64,000 bases of DNA from Leptolyngbya subtilissima AS-A7. GTDB taxonomy: Bacteria > Cyanobacteriota > Cyanobacteriia > Phormidesmidales > Phormidesmidaceae. Shown one piece after another: positions 17,860 through 25,445 of the stretch (positions within the stretch are counted from its first letter, which is position 1; every line of letters begins with the position of its first letter). Position numbers and translations under genes: made by a program. Location: positions 124,001 through 188,000 of the forward strand of contig NZ_JAMPKY010000004.1 of NCBI RefSeq assembly GCF_039962255.1, given 5' to 3'. The notes beneath the pieces are model-generated. The model was not told where the DNA came from. It did not search any database and saw only the letters and a list, made by a program, of their open reading frames with translations.

Positions 17860-18882
17860 ATGGAAGTTGGAATTGACAGTTTTGCCTCGGTTGGAACGAG
17901 TGAAAACGGTGAAACGGCGGATGCCGCGCAGTCTGTCGCCGAACTGCTGGAGAGAATAGAGCAGGCGGATCGTTCCGGGTTGGATATCTTCGGCATCGGC
18001 GAGCATCATCGGCATGAATTTTTAGATTCGGCAAACGCGGTCATTCTCGCCGCTGCCGCCGCACGCACCGAGCGTATCCGTCTAACCAGCGCCGTTACGG
18101 TGCTGAGCGCGGCTGACCCGGTGCGTGTGTTTCAACAATTCGCCACGCTCGATTTGATTTCAAAAGGTCGCGCCGAAATGGTTGTCGGGCGCGGCTCGTT
18201 CACCGAAGCCTTTCCGCTATTCGGACTTAGTCTCGGCGATTACGACGAGATTTTCGCTGAAAAGCTCGAACTCTTGCTCAAAATTCGGGACAACGAAATG
18301 GTCGATTGGTCGGGCAAATTTCGCCCCGCGCTGGAAAACCAAGCAATTTATCCGCGTCCGCTGCAAAAGCCGTTTCCCATCTGGATCGGGGTCGGCGGTA
18401 CACCGCAATCTTTCCACCGCGCCGGAATGCTTGGACTGCCGCTCGTGGTCGCCATTATCGGCGGCGAAACGCACCGCTTTCGCTCGCTCATAGATTTATA
18501 CCGCGATGCCGGAGAGTACGCTGGACACGCGCCCGAAACATTAAAAGTTTCATTGCATTCAATCGGTTATGTCGCCGACACGACCGAGCAAGCTGTTGAA
18601 GAATTCTTTCCAGGCTACGCCGAAACCTTCACTAGAATTGGCAGAGAGAGAGGCTGGCCGCCGGTTACGCGCGCCGCTTTTGACGCGCAGCGCAGCGCAA
18701 CCGGCGCGTTACTGGTCGGCAGCCCCGAAGAAGTGGCGGAGAAAATCCGCCGTCACAGCGAATCGCTCGGCGGCATTTCGAGAGTAACGTTTCAAATGGA
18801 CAACGCGCAGATGAATCACGCCCAACTGATGCGCTCCATTGAACTGATTGGAATGAAAATGTCGCCACTCTTGAACGATTGA
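17860..18882 (+). CDS. LLM-class (luciferase-like) flavin-dependent oxidoreductase
   Basis: About 340 residues of TIM-barrel luciferase-like sequence: FGIGEHHRHEF, SAVTVLSAADPVRVFQQFATLDLIS, GRAEMVVGRGSF, PFPIWIGVGG, and a C-terminal VGSPEEVAEKI loop. The family uses FMNH2 or F420; the substrate is unknown. A GTG at 17848 is an alternative start. The gene is GC-richer than the genes around it, so transfer is likely. Its last ~115 bases and downstream region are duplicated at 22.6 kb, where they form the tail of a pirin chimera. Confidence 0.92.
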   Translation: MEVGIDSFASVGTSENGETADAAQSVAELLERIEQADRSGLDIFGIGEHHRHEFLDSANAVILAAAAARTERIRLTSAVTVLSAADPVRVFQQFATLDLISKGRAEMVVGRGSFTEAFPLFGLSLGDYDEIFAEKLELLLKIRDNEMVDWSGKFRPALENQAIYPRPLQKPFPIWIGVGGTPQSFHRAGMLGLPLVVAIIGGETHRFRSLIDLYRDAGEYAGHAPETLKVSLHSIGYVADTTEQAVEEFFPGYAETFTRIGRERGWPPVTRAAFDAQRSATGALLVGSPEEVAEKIRRHSESLGGISRVTFQMDNAQMNHAQLMRSIELIGMKMSPLLND

Positions 18883-19186
18883 AATATGCGGGCATGGTTC
18901 AACTCAAGTTCCGCTAGGGTAACAAGACAGAGAAAACGGATATGAAACTGGTTCTGCAAGTTTGTGCTGAATTGGTAAAAACGGAGTTAGCGATAACCCT
19001 CCGGGATAGCTTCGCTTAGCGCAGACGTTGCCCTACAAGTAGGCTTCTCCAACCAAAGTCATTGACGCAGCACTTCAAGTGATTTACGGGAAAGACCTCC
19101 AAGCAAATTCGCTGACACTATAAGTAATCTGAAAATTTCTCCTAGGAATCTGAAAGAAATCGAGTACTGGAAATCATTACATTGAT
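18767..19186 (+). repeat. 420-bp direct repeat, copy A (LLM 3' end + AraC remnant + box)
   Basis: Matches 22641-23058 in the same orientation, about 90 percent by eye. It contains the last ~38 codons of the LLM gene, a GGGATAGCTTCGCTTAGCGC segment, an AraC 3' remnant (GCAGACGTTGCCCTACAAGTAGGCTTCTCC, written here in two parts: GCAGACGTTGCCCTACAAGT and AGGCTTCTCC), and the upstream box at its end. It accounts for most of the 450 bases without a gene before the next CDS. Confidence 0.85.
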
Positions 19187-19190
19187 TCAG
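19143..19190 (+). promoter_or_regulatory. Recurrent redox-gene upstream box, copy 4
   Basis: AGGAATCTGAAAGAAATCGA and TACTGGAAATCATTACATTG, 150 bases before the chimeric F420-reductase-like gene. It is the distal end of repeat copy A. Confidence 0.45.
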
Positions 19191-19337
19191 TATTTTCTTG
19201 GGATCAGGTCGTTCAGGCACATCAGCATCTAGAGCAGGAAGGAACACAGGGCAAAATTGTGCTGAAGTCTACAGAAAATTAGACCAGCTTCACGACGTTG
19301 GTAATTGCTAAATCCATTTACAAAGGAGAAACCTCTC

Positions 19338-20027
19338 ATGTCTTACATTACCCTTGGTCAAGAAAACTCTGCAAACATCGATATGAGTATCGGAATTATT
19401 GGTTCAGGAGCCCTCGGCTCAAACCTGGCGCGCATGTTGGCAAAAAATGGCATTGCAGCCACCATAGCCAACAGCCGCGGGGCGGAATCGCTGGCTGACT
19501 TTGTGGCCGAAGTGGGTCCCTCCATAAAGGCCGGCACTGTTGCCGAAGCCGCCAGCGCCGACATCGTCATTGCGGCTGTGCGCTGGGTCGATGCAGAGAA
19601 GGTATTCAGTGCCCTGCCTGCATGGAATGGTCGCATCGTCATTGACAGCACCAACCCAGTTGAATTCCTCGACCCAGATTCACCTGATGCCAAAGACCCC
19701 AGCAATCCGCTGGCAGCCTACGGTATCAGGGCTGTTGATCTAGGCGGCAAATTCTCCAGCGAGGTGTTCAAGCAATACGTACCGGGTGCACGCGTAGTGA
19801 AAGCCTTTAATCATCTGGAGGTGAATCTATTGCAGGATCCTAAGGTGTCTAGTGGACAGCGGGTGCTGTTCTACTCAGGTGACGACGCCGATGCCAAAAC
19901 CCAAGTGCGAAAAATCATTGACGGCACGGGCTTCTTCCCGGTGGATCTAGGCACTCTGGAAGCTGGCGGCACGATTGCGTCTTTGCCGTTTGGTTCATTG
20001 GCTGCGCACAACTTCATCAAAATCTGA
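19338..20027 (+). CDS. NADPH-dependent F420-reductase-like protein with a transplanted hydrolase leader
   Basis: The body (from MSIGIIGSGALGSNLARMLA) is a ~215-residue NADP-binding F420-reductase-type protein: GxGxxG near the start, AVRWVDAEKVFSALP, IDSTNPVEF, ARVVKAFNHL, and a C-terminal PVDLGTLEAGG. The first 15 residues, MSYITLGQENSANID, and the AAAGGAGAAACCTCTC leader match the start of the alpha/beta-hydrolase gene at 25.4 kb. Thus an unrelated gene's ribosome site and N-terminus have been joined in frame. The native ATG would be at 19383, which lacks a clear ribosome site. The product is probably functional as a reductase; its substrate is unknown. Confidence 0.85.
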   Translation: MSYITLGQENSANIDMSIGIIGSGALGSNLARMLAKNGIAATIANSRGAESLADFVAEVGPSIKAGTVAEAASADIVIAAVRWVDAEKVFSALPAWNGRIVIDSTNPVEFLDPDSPDAKDPSNPLAAYGIRAVDLGGKFSSEVFKQYVPGARVVKAFNHLEVNLLQDPKVSSGQRVLFYSGDDADAKTQVRKIIDGTGFFPVDLGTLEAGGTIASLPFGSLAAHNFIKI

Positions 20028-20278
20028 TCGCGCAGAAGAAGTCTCCGACGAGCATCGAAACTTCATCGCGTCGGCCCTAGCTGCTGGCCATAAGCGCGCA
20101 TCGGGTTTCACAACTGTGAAGCCGCTGGGCGTTGGTCCCTATGTGATGAACACCCCCATGGGTGGCTTGAGCGGAGCACCCGATCAGCGACAGCAACACA
20201 ACTGGACTGAACCATAGCCCCAAGATTGCCGCACGCAGGGCAAGTCAACATTTGTAACTTTAACTTAGACAAAATCAC
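20028..20278. other. Intergenic stretch with possible gene debris
   Basis: An open frame reads SDEHRNFIASALAAGHKRAS and later GVGPYVMNTPM, the latter recalling a pirin C-terminus (GPFVMNT). The evidence is too thin to call a gene. Confidence 0.3.
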
Positions 20279-20752
20279 ATGGAAGAAGATCACCCCCATA
20301 GCGAAGCCACGCTCGCCATCACCGATCCCGGCGCACCTGTGGGTCTGACCGCAGTGCAACTGTTCAAGCGCAGTCTGGACACCTTCCTCGCCAAAGACAT
20401 CAAGGGCTGGGCTGAACTCTGCGACGAAGACATTGTGGTCGAGTTTCCCTTTGCGCCCGACGTGGCATCTAGGAAGCTGGTCGGCCGCGCGGCCATCTAC
20501 GAGTATTTGAAGGACTATCCCAGCGTCATCGACATTCAAAGTACTCCCATGCTAAAGATCAACGCCACCGATGCCCCCAACGTGGCCATTGCCGAGTGGA
20601 GCATCTCAGGCCGGGTGATCACCAACGGCAATCCCTATGAAATGAGCTACGCCACGTTTATGACTGTCAAGAATGGGTTGATCGTCAATTACCGCGAGTA
20701 CTGGGACCCGATGGTGTTCATGGCAGCCATGAGCGGCGCAAAGTTCTGGTGA
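20279..20752 (+). CDS. SnoaL-like polyketide-cyclase/NTF2 domain protein
   Basis: 157 residues with the SnoaL plan: FKRSLDTFLAKDIKGWAELCDEDIVVEFPFAPD, then GRAAIYEYLKDYPS and strands ending YATFMTVKNGLIVNYREYWDPMVF. Related proteins are small isomerases or hydrolases; this one cannot be assigned a reaction. There is no strong ribosome site before ATG. Composition is GC-richer than neighbours, like the gene just upstream, so the two may have arrived together. Confidence 0.85.
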   Translation: MEEDHPHSEATLAITDPGAPVGLTAVQLFKRSLDTFLAKDIKGWAELCDEDIVVEFPFAPDVASRKLVGRAAIYEYLKDYPSVIDIQSTPMLKINATDAPNVAIAEWSISGRVITNGNPYEMSYATFMTVKNGLIVNYREYWDPMVFMAAMSGAKFW

Positions 20753-20894
20753 TCTTGGCGAGTTGCTAAAACCCTTTCTCCCCAACAGCATTGTCTATCA
20801 TCCACCGCAGATAAGCTCTGCATCACAAACAAGCAACTCTCAACGGTCAGTATTTATCTACCTCAAGCTTCGTTCACCTCATTCCTAAAAAGCA

Positions 20895-21848
20895 ATGAAA
20901 GCTATTGTTCTTGACCATTATGGAACACCTGATGTTCTATATCTGACTGAAGTGCCTGATCCAGTATCTGGTACTAACGAAGTATTGGTACGAGTCTATG
21001 CATCCAGCGTGAACCCTATTGATATTGGCGTTCGACAAGGGCGTGTTTTATCAAGTGAACCACATCGTTTTCCCTTGATTTTGGGGTGGGATGCCGCAGG
21101 AATTGTTGAAGATGTAGGAGATGGCGTGACTGATTTTGTTGGAGGCGATCGCGTCGTACTGATTTCAGAGCAGCCTTCCAGCGGCAGAGGTACTCATGCA
21201 GAACTCGTTGCGGTTCCGTCAACACAGATTGTAAAACTGCCTGAAACCATCAACTTTGTAACTGCCGCTGCCATTCCTCTAGCCGGTATTACAGCTCTTC
21301 AAGCCGTTAAAGCCCTCTCGCTATCACCTGGACAACTGATTCTGATTAATAATCCACTGGGTGCAGTGGGCGGCTTTGCTAGTCAGATAGCACGGCAGCT
21401 AGGGCTAAAAGTGATTTCCCCTATATCACCTCACTTAGCAGAAGAAGCACGTACCCAAGGGGTTGAATGGGCGGTTCCAGTTGACCAAAGCTTGAACAAT
21501 GCTGTTCGTGAAGTAGTATCTGAAGGCGTTGATGGGGCGATCGATCTGGTTGGAGCAGACATTGCCCATCAGACTTTCAGTGCTGTGAAGAATGGTGGAG
21601 CTTATACAACCGTACTTCCAGAATGGTGGAAGCCAGGAGGTTCTTACACTGAAGATCGAGCCATCAAACCAATCGTGGTAGAAAATAAACCCAATCAAGC
21701 TGACTTGTCTAAGCTAGTTGAATGGTTGAATCTTGGTGTTTTATCTCCTCGAATTGAGCAGACATTCTCATTAGCTCAAACGGCAGAAGCACACAGACTG
21801 CATGAAAAGCCTGGTTTGACTCGGAAGCTAATCATAGAGAATGCGTAA
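20895..21848 (+). CDS. MDR-family NADPH:quinone oxidoreductase (zinc-free)
   Basis: 317 residues of medium-chain dehydrogenase/reductase: a GroES-like N-terminus (MKAIVLDHYGTPDVLYLTEV, SSVNPIDIGVRQG, GWDAAGIVEDVG, GDRV), then the Rossmann part (AAIPLAGITALQAV, NNPLGAVGGFASQIARQLG) and ENKPNQADLSKLVEWLN. Catalytic zinc ligands are absent, as in QOR-type enzymes, which reduce quinones or alkenals with NADPH. The length is normal. It is flanked by other quinone-active enzymes, consistent with electrophile detoxification. Confidence 0.92.
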   Translation: MKAIVLDHYGTPDVLYLTEVPDPVSGTNEVLVRVYASSVNPIDIGVRQGRVLSSEPHRFPLILGWDAAGIVEDVGDGVTDFVGGDRVVLISEQPSSGRGTHAELVAVPSTQIVKLPETINFVTAAAIPLAGITALQAVKALSLSPGQLILINNPLGAVGGFASQIARQLGLKVISPISPHLAEEARTQGVEWAVPVDQSLNNAVREVVSEGVDGAIDLVGADIAHQTFSAVKNGGAYTTVLPEWWKPGGSYTEDRAIKPIVVENKPNQADLSKLVEWLNLGVLSPRIEQTFSLAQTAEAHRLHEKPGLTRKLIIENA

Positions 21849-21931
21849 AAGATTTTCTTCAGCTAGGCATCGCTTTCACCTAAAACGAACTCAACTACCT
21901 ATTCGCTAACCAACAAACATGGAGGATGATC

Positions 21932-21999
21932 ATGTCCTATATCCTACACATCGACTCCAGTCCGGGCATTGAGCGATCGCTCTCTCGAATGCTGTCAAA
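21932..21999 (+). pseudogene. 5' fragment of an azoreductase gene
   Basis: After a strong GGAGG site, ATG opens MSYILHIDSSPGIERSLSRM, clearly the start of an AzoR protein. The sequence then switches abruptly to pirin coding sequence in another frame. It is a captured start region, not a gene. Confidence 0.8.
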
Positions 22000-22001
22000 C
22001 C

Positions 22002-22756
22002 GAAACTGTCAGCTACGTCCTGGATGGACGGCTGGAACACAAGGACTCGGTCGGTCATGCCGGACTGCTCAATCCCAGTGATGTGGAGTGGATGACCGCT
22101 GGGGCAGGCGTAGTGCATTCCGAAATGCCAGAAGCTGAGTTTACCCGCACGGGGGGCGACTGCACGGCATTCAACTGTGGGTCAACTTGCCGCAGCGGGA
22201 CAAGATGATTGCTCCTCGCTATCAGGAAATTCCATCAGCGCAGATTCCGGTAGCTCAGACAAAGGATGGGTCCGTGACGGTGCGCGTGATTGCGGGAAAA
22301 GCGTTGGGGGCGAAAGCGGTGATTGAAACCCGCACCCCGATTATCTACCTGCACTTCACTCTACAAGCGGGAGCAAGCAGTGTTCAATCGGTACCGAAAA
22401 AGTACAACGCCTTTACCTATGTCCTCGATGGGTCTGGTTTGTTTGGTACTGAGCAGGAACGGGGTGAGGATGAGCAAATGGTGATTTTTGCACCTGATGG
22501 TGAGAAAGTGGCGATCGCCAATCCTGCGGATGCCACCCAGCCCCTTGATCTATTGCTGATTGCTGGAGTGCCGCTGAATAGACCTGTGGTGCGCTATGGT
22601 CCTTTTGTGATGAACACTGAAGCCGAAATTCTGCAAGCGATCGGCGGCATTTCGAGAGTAACTTTTCAAATGGACAACGTGCAGATGAACCATGCCCAAC
22701 TGATGCGCTCCATTGAACTGATTAGAATGCAAATGTCGCCACTCTTGAACGATTAA
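22002..22756 (+). pseudogene. Broken pirin gene fused to an LLM 3' end
   Basis: Pirin sequence starts mid-protein (ETVSYVLDGRLEHKDSVG, then DVEWMTAGAGVVHSE), so the N-terminal third is missing. Near 22155 a one-base loss in a G run shifts the frame; the other frame resumes with HGIQLWVNLPQRDK and runs through the second cupin to GPFVMNTEAEILQA. There the frame joins the LLM-derived tail GGISRVTFQMDNVQMNHAQL and ends SPLLND. An open 189-codon frame (22187-22756) could yield the second cupin plus the foreign tail, but metal-binding cupin 1 is lost. Confidence 0.85.
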
Positions 22757-23058
22757 CATATGCGGGCATGGTTCAACTTAAGTTCCGCTAGGGTAACAAG
22801 ACAGAGAAAACGGATATAAAATTGGTTCTGCGAGTCTAGCTGAATGGGTGAAAACGGATTTTAGCAATAATCCTCCGGGATAGCTTCGCTTAGCGCAGAC
22901 ATTGCCCTACAAGCAGGCTTTTCCAGTTAAAGGCATTTGACGCAGCACTTCAAGCGATTCACGGGAAAGACCCCCAAGCAGATTCGCTAGCACTATAAGA
23001 ATCTGAGAATTTATCCTAAGAATCTGAAAGAAATCGAGTCTTGGAAATCATTATATTG
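22641..23058 (+). repeat. 420-bp direct repeat, copy B
   Basis: Same content as 18767-19186: LLM C-terminal codons, the TAGCTTCGCTTAGCGC segment, an AraC 3' remnant with small deletions, and the start of the upstream box. Its left boundary is exactly where the pirin frame becomes LLM sequence (shared TCGGCGGCATTTCGAGAG). Confidence 0.85.
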
Positions 23059-23092
23059 AAGTTAAGTTAGGCAAGAATCTGAAGCAGGATTC
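23014..23092 (+). promoter_or_regulatory. Recurrent redox-gene upstream box, copy 5
   Basis: AAGAATCTGAAAGAAATCGA, AGTCTTGGAAATCATTATAT and GAAGTTAAGTTAGGCAAG, very close to copy 3. It precedes two short gene fragments and then the SDR paralogue 2. Confidence 0.5.
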
Positions 23093-23103
23093 GTGGGAGC
23101 TTT

Positions 23104-23268
23104 CATTGCCTTACGTTACTATCAGTCAAGAAAACTCTGCAACCATCGATCTCTACAAGGAAACCTATAACTATGTCTGAAAATTCAAAAACCGGCTTGG
23201 AAGGACTGCTTCGTCCAGAAGATAGCATCCTAGTACTGATTGACCACCAGCCTTATCGGTTCAGGTAA
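23104..23268 (+). pseudogene. Fragments: alpha/beta-hydrolase leader, then isochorismatase-family N-terminus
   Basis: First comes a damaged copy of the hydrolase opening (PYVTISQENSATIDL) whose start codon is ruined by an inserted T (CATTGCC for CATGCC). Then ATG 23173 opens MSENSKTGLEGLLRPEDSIL and continues VLIDHQPYRF, the N-terminus of a YcaC-like cysteine hydrolase, before a TAA after 31 codons. Neither is functional. Confidence 0.7.
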
Positions 23269-23334
23269 TTGCTAAACGGACCGAAGTTTGATTTTGCGTT
23301 GAAGATCAATATTGATTGGGACAGGAGAAACAGA

Positions 23335-24090
23335 ATGATACTGAAAGATAAAGTGGCGTTAGTCACTGGCGGAACTTCGGGAATTGGTCGTGCAACCGCG
23401 ATCGCTTATGCCCAACAACAAGCAAAGGTGGTGGTGGTGGGTCGTCGAATGGATGAAGGTGAAGAAACAGTTCGATTGATCGAGGAAGCTGGCGGAGAGG
23501 CTATTTTTGTGCAAGCAGATGTCACGAAAGAAGCCGATTTTGAAGCAATGGTTGATAAAGCGGTTGACGTTTTTGGTCGGTTAGATATTGCTTCTAACAA
23601 TGCAGGAACGATTGGCGAAAATCCTTCACTGATTGAGCAAACAGAAGCGGAATACGATCGCACGATGAATGTCAATGTCAAAGGCATTTGGTTGTCGATG
23701 AAGTATGAAATTGCTCAGATGTTGAAACAGGGAAGTGGTTCAATCGTCAATACGGCATCTGCGAATGGAGTCGTTGCATTTCCTACCTTCCCCCTTTATA
23801 CCGCGAGTAAAAGTGCAGTAATAGGCTTGACAAAAGCTGCTGCGCTCCAATATGCCAAAGCGGTGATTCGCGTCAATGTCGTTGCACCAGCGGTAATCGA
23901 AACAGATATGTTTGAAGCAGCGGCAGGTGGGCAGGATGAAGTCAAAGCTTACATGGCTGGACTTCACCCGATCGGGCGAATTGGAACACCACTTGAAGTT
24001 GCAAATGCAGTCCTGTTTTTATCATCTGACCTAGCATCGTTCACAACAGGTGAAACGTTAATGGTAGATGGCGGGTATGTAGCGCAATAG
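23335..24090 (+). CDS. SDR-family NAD(P)-dependent oxidoreductase, paralogue 2
   Basis: 251 residues: TGGTSGIGRA, QADVTKEADFEAM, NNAG, catalytic Ser in NTASANG, YTASKSA (Tyr-x3-Lys), and the C-terminal VDGGYVAQ. It is nearly the same as the 15.5 kb SDR; changes cluster after the NNAG motif and around the substrate loop (VIETDMFEAAAGGQDE). The ATG after CAGGAGAAACAG is chosen over a TTG at 23269. It is probably active with a similar but perhaps not identical substrate. Confidence 0.93.
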   Translation: MILKDKVALVTGGTSGIGRATAIAYAQQQAKVVVVGRRMDEGEETVRLIEEAGGEAIFVQADVTKEADFEAMVDKAVDVFGRLDIASNNAGTIGENPSLIEQTEAEYDRTMNVNVKGIWLSMKYEIAQMLKQGSGSIVNTASANGVVAFPTFPLYTASKSAVIGLTKAAALQYAKAVIRVNVVAPAVIETDMFEAAAGGQDEVKAYMAGLHPIGRIGTPLEVANAVLFLSSDLASFTTGETLMVDGGYVAQ

Positions 24091-24229
24091 TCGATCGGCA
24101 GTGCGAAATGTTGCGACCAAGTAGCGATCGACCTGCATCATCCGCTTGATCACTCTCCGTGCCGTTGATTCTCAGGGGCGTACCGACGCAGTGTTTGATT
24201 GAGCAGTAATACATCTAAATGAGTCCATC

Positions 24230-24618
24230 ATGACGACAACACTTGCAGGCAAAGTTGCACTGGTAACGGGTGGTTCTCGCGGTTTAGGAGCGGCAATCGT
24301 AGGGTATGCGAAAGGTGTCCAGCGCGATCTTGGTCCGCGCAACACCACTGTGTGCAGCCAGGTATGCCGACGGACATGGCAACAACCGCAGCCGACAAAT
24401 TGCCGGAAGCAGCGGAAGCGATGGATTTTCACGCCATCCACCGGATCGCAACCTTGGAGGAGGTAGCGGCGACCGTTTGTTTCCTCGAAAGTTCAGACGC
24501 TGGCTACATCAGCCTACGACGCCTAATCATGCGCTGCACCGGAACGATACAGTTTGGTCGGTTGAGTTTTCAAGGTTATCTGCGTCCGATGAGCTTCGTC
24601 GTTAGGCAGCGAGGGTGA
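24230..24618 (+). pseudogene. Degraded SDR gene
   Basis: MTTTLAGKVALVTGGSRGLG gives a good SDR start, but within 25 codons the sequence jumps to the late part (KGVQRDLGPRNTTV), losing NNAG, Ser and YxxxK. The remaining C-terminal part (PGMPTDMA, HRIATLEEVAATVCFLESSD) sits in another frame. Its end overlaps the first attC site, so the cassette insertion may have replaced the last codons. Confidence 0.75.
24521..24607 (+). other. attC-like integron recombination site 1
   Basis: The ends are GCCTAAT and GTTAGGC (R'' and R'). Inside, GCTGCACCGGA pairs with TCCGATGAGC, leaving one unpaired G as an extrahelical base, which is the hallmark of attC hairpins. The length of 87 bases is within the usual range. 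A second site with the same plan closes the cassette 484 bases later. Confidence 0.7.
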
Positions 24619-25175
24619 AGAATAGACTTAATCGGAATTAAGAAAAGCAATCAATTCTTAAACCGTTTACAAGCCTTCTTGCAGCCTATTTGTCCATTGA
24701 GATACCGAGCACTTTATTACTGATAAGGTCTAATGAAAAGAGAGTTAGCTATAAGTTTTTTGTTCTCGTTTGTGGGTGGCGCCATGGTCTGGGCCTTGTC
24801 ACCATTTTTATCCGGGCAGGTTGAACCGTGGGATGCGAAAGGTCTTTATTATTCCGCAGCACTTCTTATTGTTGGCCTTACCGTTGGCCTTGCTCGGCCT
24901 AAACATGTTTGGTCGCACTATGCCGGTATTATTCTTGGTCAACTGACGTATATGCTTTGTTTTCTGCCTAGCGGTCCGTTAATTCCTGTTGGAGTCGCTT
25001 TTGTAGTGGCTTACTCCATAATCGCTTTAGCAGGAGCAGCAAGTGGGGCATGGTTTCGTCGAGTCAACCGGGGTGCGCGGTAATTTTGCTGCCTAACAAG
25101 GCGCTGCAGTGAACCCGGCGCGCTTCGGTTGCAATCCACGCTGTCACCGCGGGCTGGGTCGCTGAGCTTGAGTCG
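24602..25175 (+). mobile_element. Single integron-type gene cassette
   Basis: Bounded by the G/TT crossover points of two attC-like sites and holding one gene in the usual orientation, with its stop a few bases before the second site. No integrase gene or attI is visible in the window, so capture may have occurred elsewhere or by an integrase outside the window. Confidence 0.65.
24733..25083 (+). CDS. Cassette-borne small membrane protein, function unknown
   Basis: 116 residues with three or four hydrophobic helices (LAISFLFSFVGGAMVWAL, YYSAALLIVGLTVGLA, YAGIILGQLTYMLCF, GVAFVVAYSIIALAGAASGA) and a basic C-terminus FRRVNRGAR. There is no recognised motif. Integron cassettes often carry such unclassified membrane proteins. 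It lacks a strong ribosome site and has a long 5' segment within the cassette, which could contain its own promoter. It resembles nothing else in the window. Confidence 0.75.
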   Translation: MKRELAISFLFSFVGGAMVWALSPFLSGQVEPWDAKGLYYSAALLIVGLTVGLARPKHVWSHYAGIILGQLTYMLCFLPSGPLIPVGVAFVVAYSIIALAGAASGAWFRRVNRGAR

Positions 25176-25181
25176 TTATAG
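25091..25181 (+). other. attC-like integron recombination site 2
   Basis: It starts GCCTAAC eight bases after the cassette gene's stop and ends GTTATAG. GCTGCAGTGAACCC faces GGGTCGCTGAGC, again with unpaired bases on one side only. The shared GCGCTGCA and TGAGCTT segments show it belongs to the same attC type as site 1. Confidence 0.7.
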
Positions 25182-25231
25182 ACCGTATGAATCTCGATGC
25201 TGGTGTGCGTACCGCGCTGGCCACCGAAGCA

Positions 25232-25325
25232 GAATTAAAGCCATCTTAGAGGCGGCAAACGCGGCGATTGCGCTCAGGCAACAATGAAGGATTCTTGTCG
25301 TTCCGAAGCGATGGTAGGCAGTGGA
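25232..25325 (+). pseudogene. Fragment of the small SnoaL-like gene
   Basis: Reads IKAILEAANAAIA followed by a deletion and the AAGGATTCTTGTCGTTC stretch, matching the start of the intact gene at 29.1 kb. The frame is lost after about 15 codons. Confidence 0.65.
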
Positions 25326-25445
25326 TGCTTGCCCCATTTTGAAGTCTGCCTAACACAGCATTGTTAAGACGGTGCTCGATCGCTGCATAACAATTGCGGT
25401 GCAACAGACAAAAATACTCATCAACTTGCAATGGAGAAACCTCTC

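Noticed and set aside
18883-19337. Possible tRNA or structural RNA in the repeat downstream of the LLM gene
   Set aside because: No cloverleaf or conserved arm could be built; the content is explained by the AraC remnant and the upstream box.
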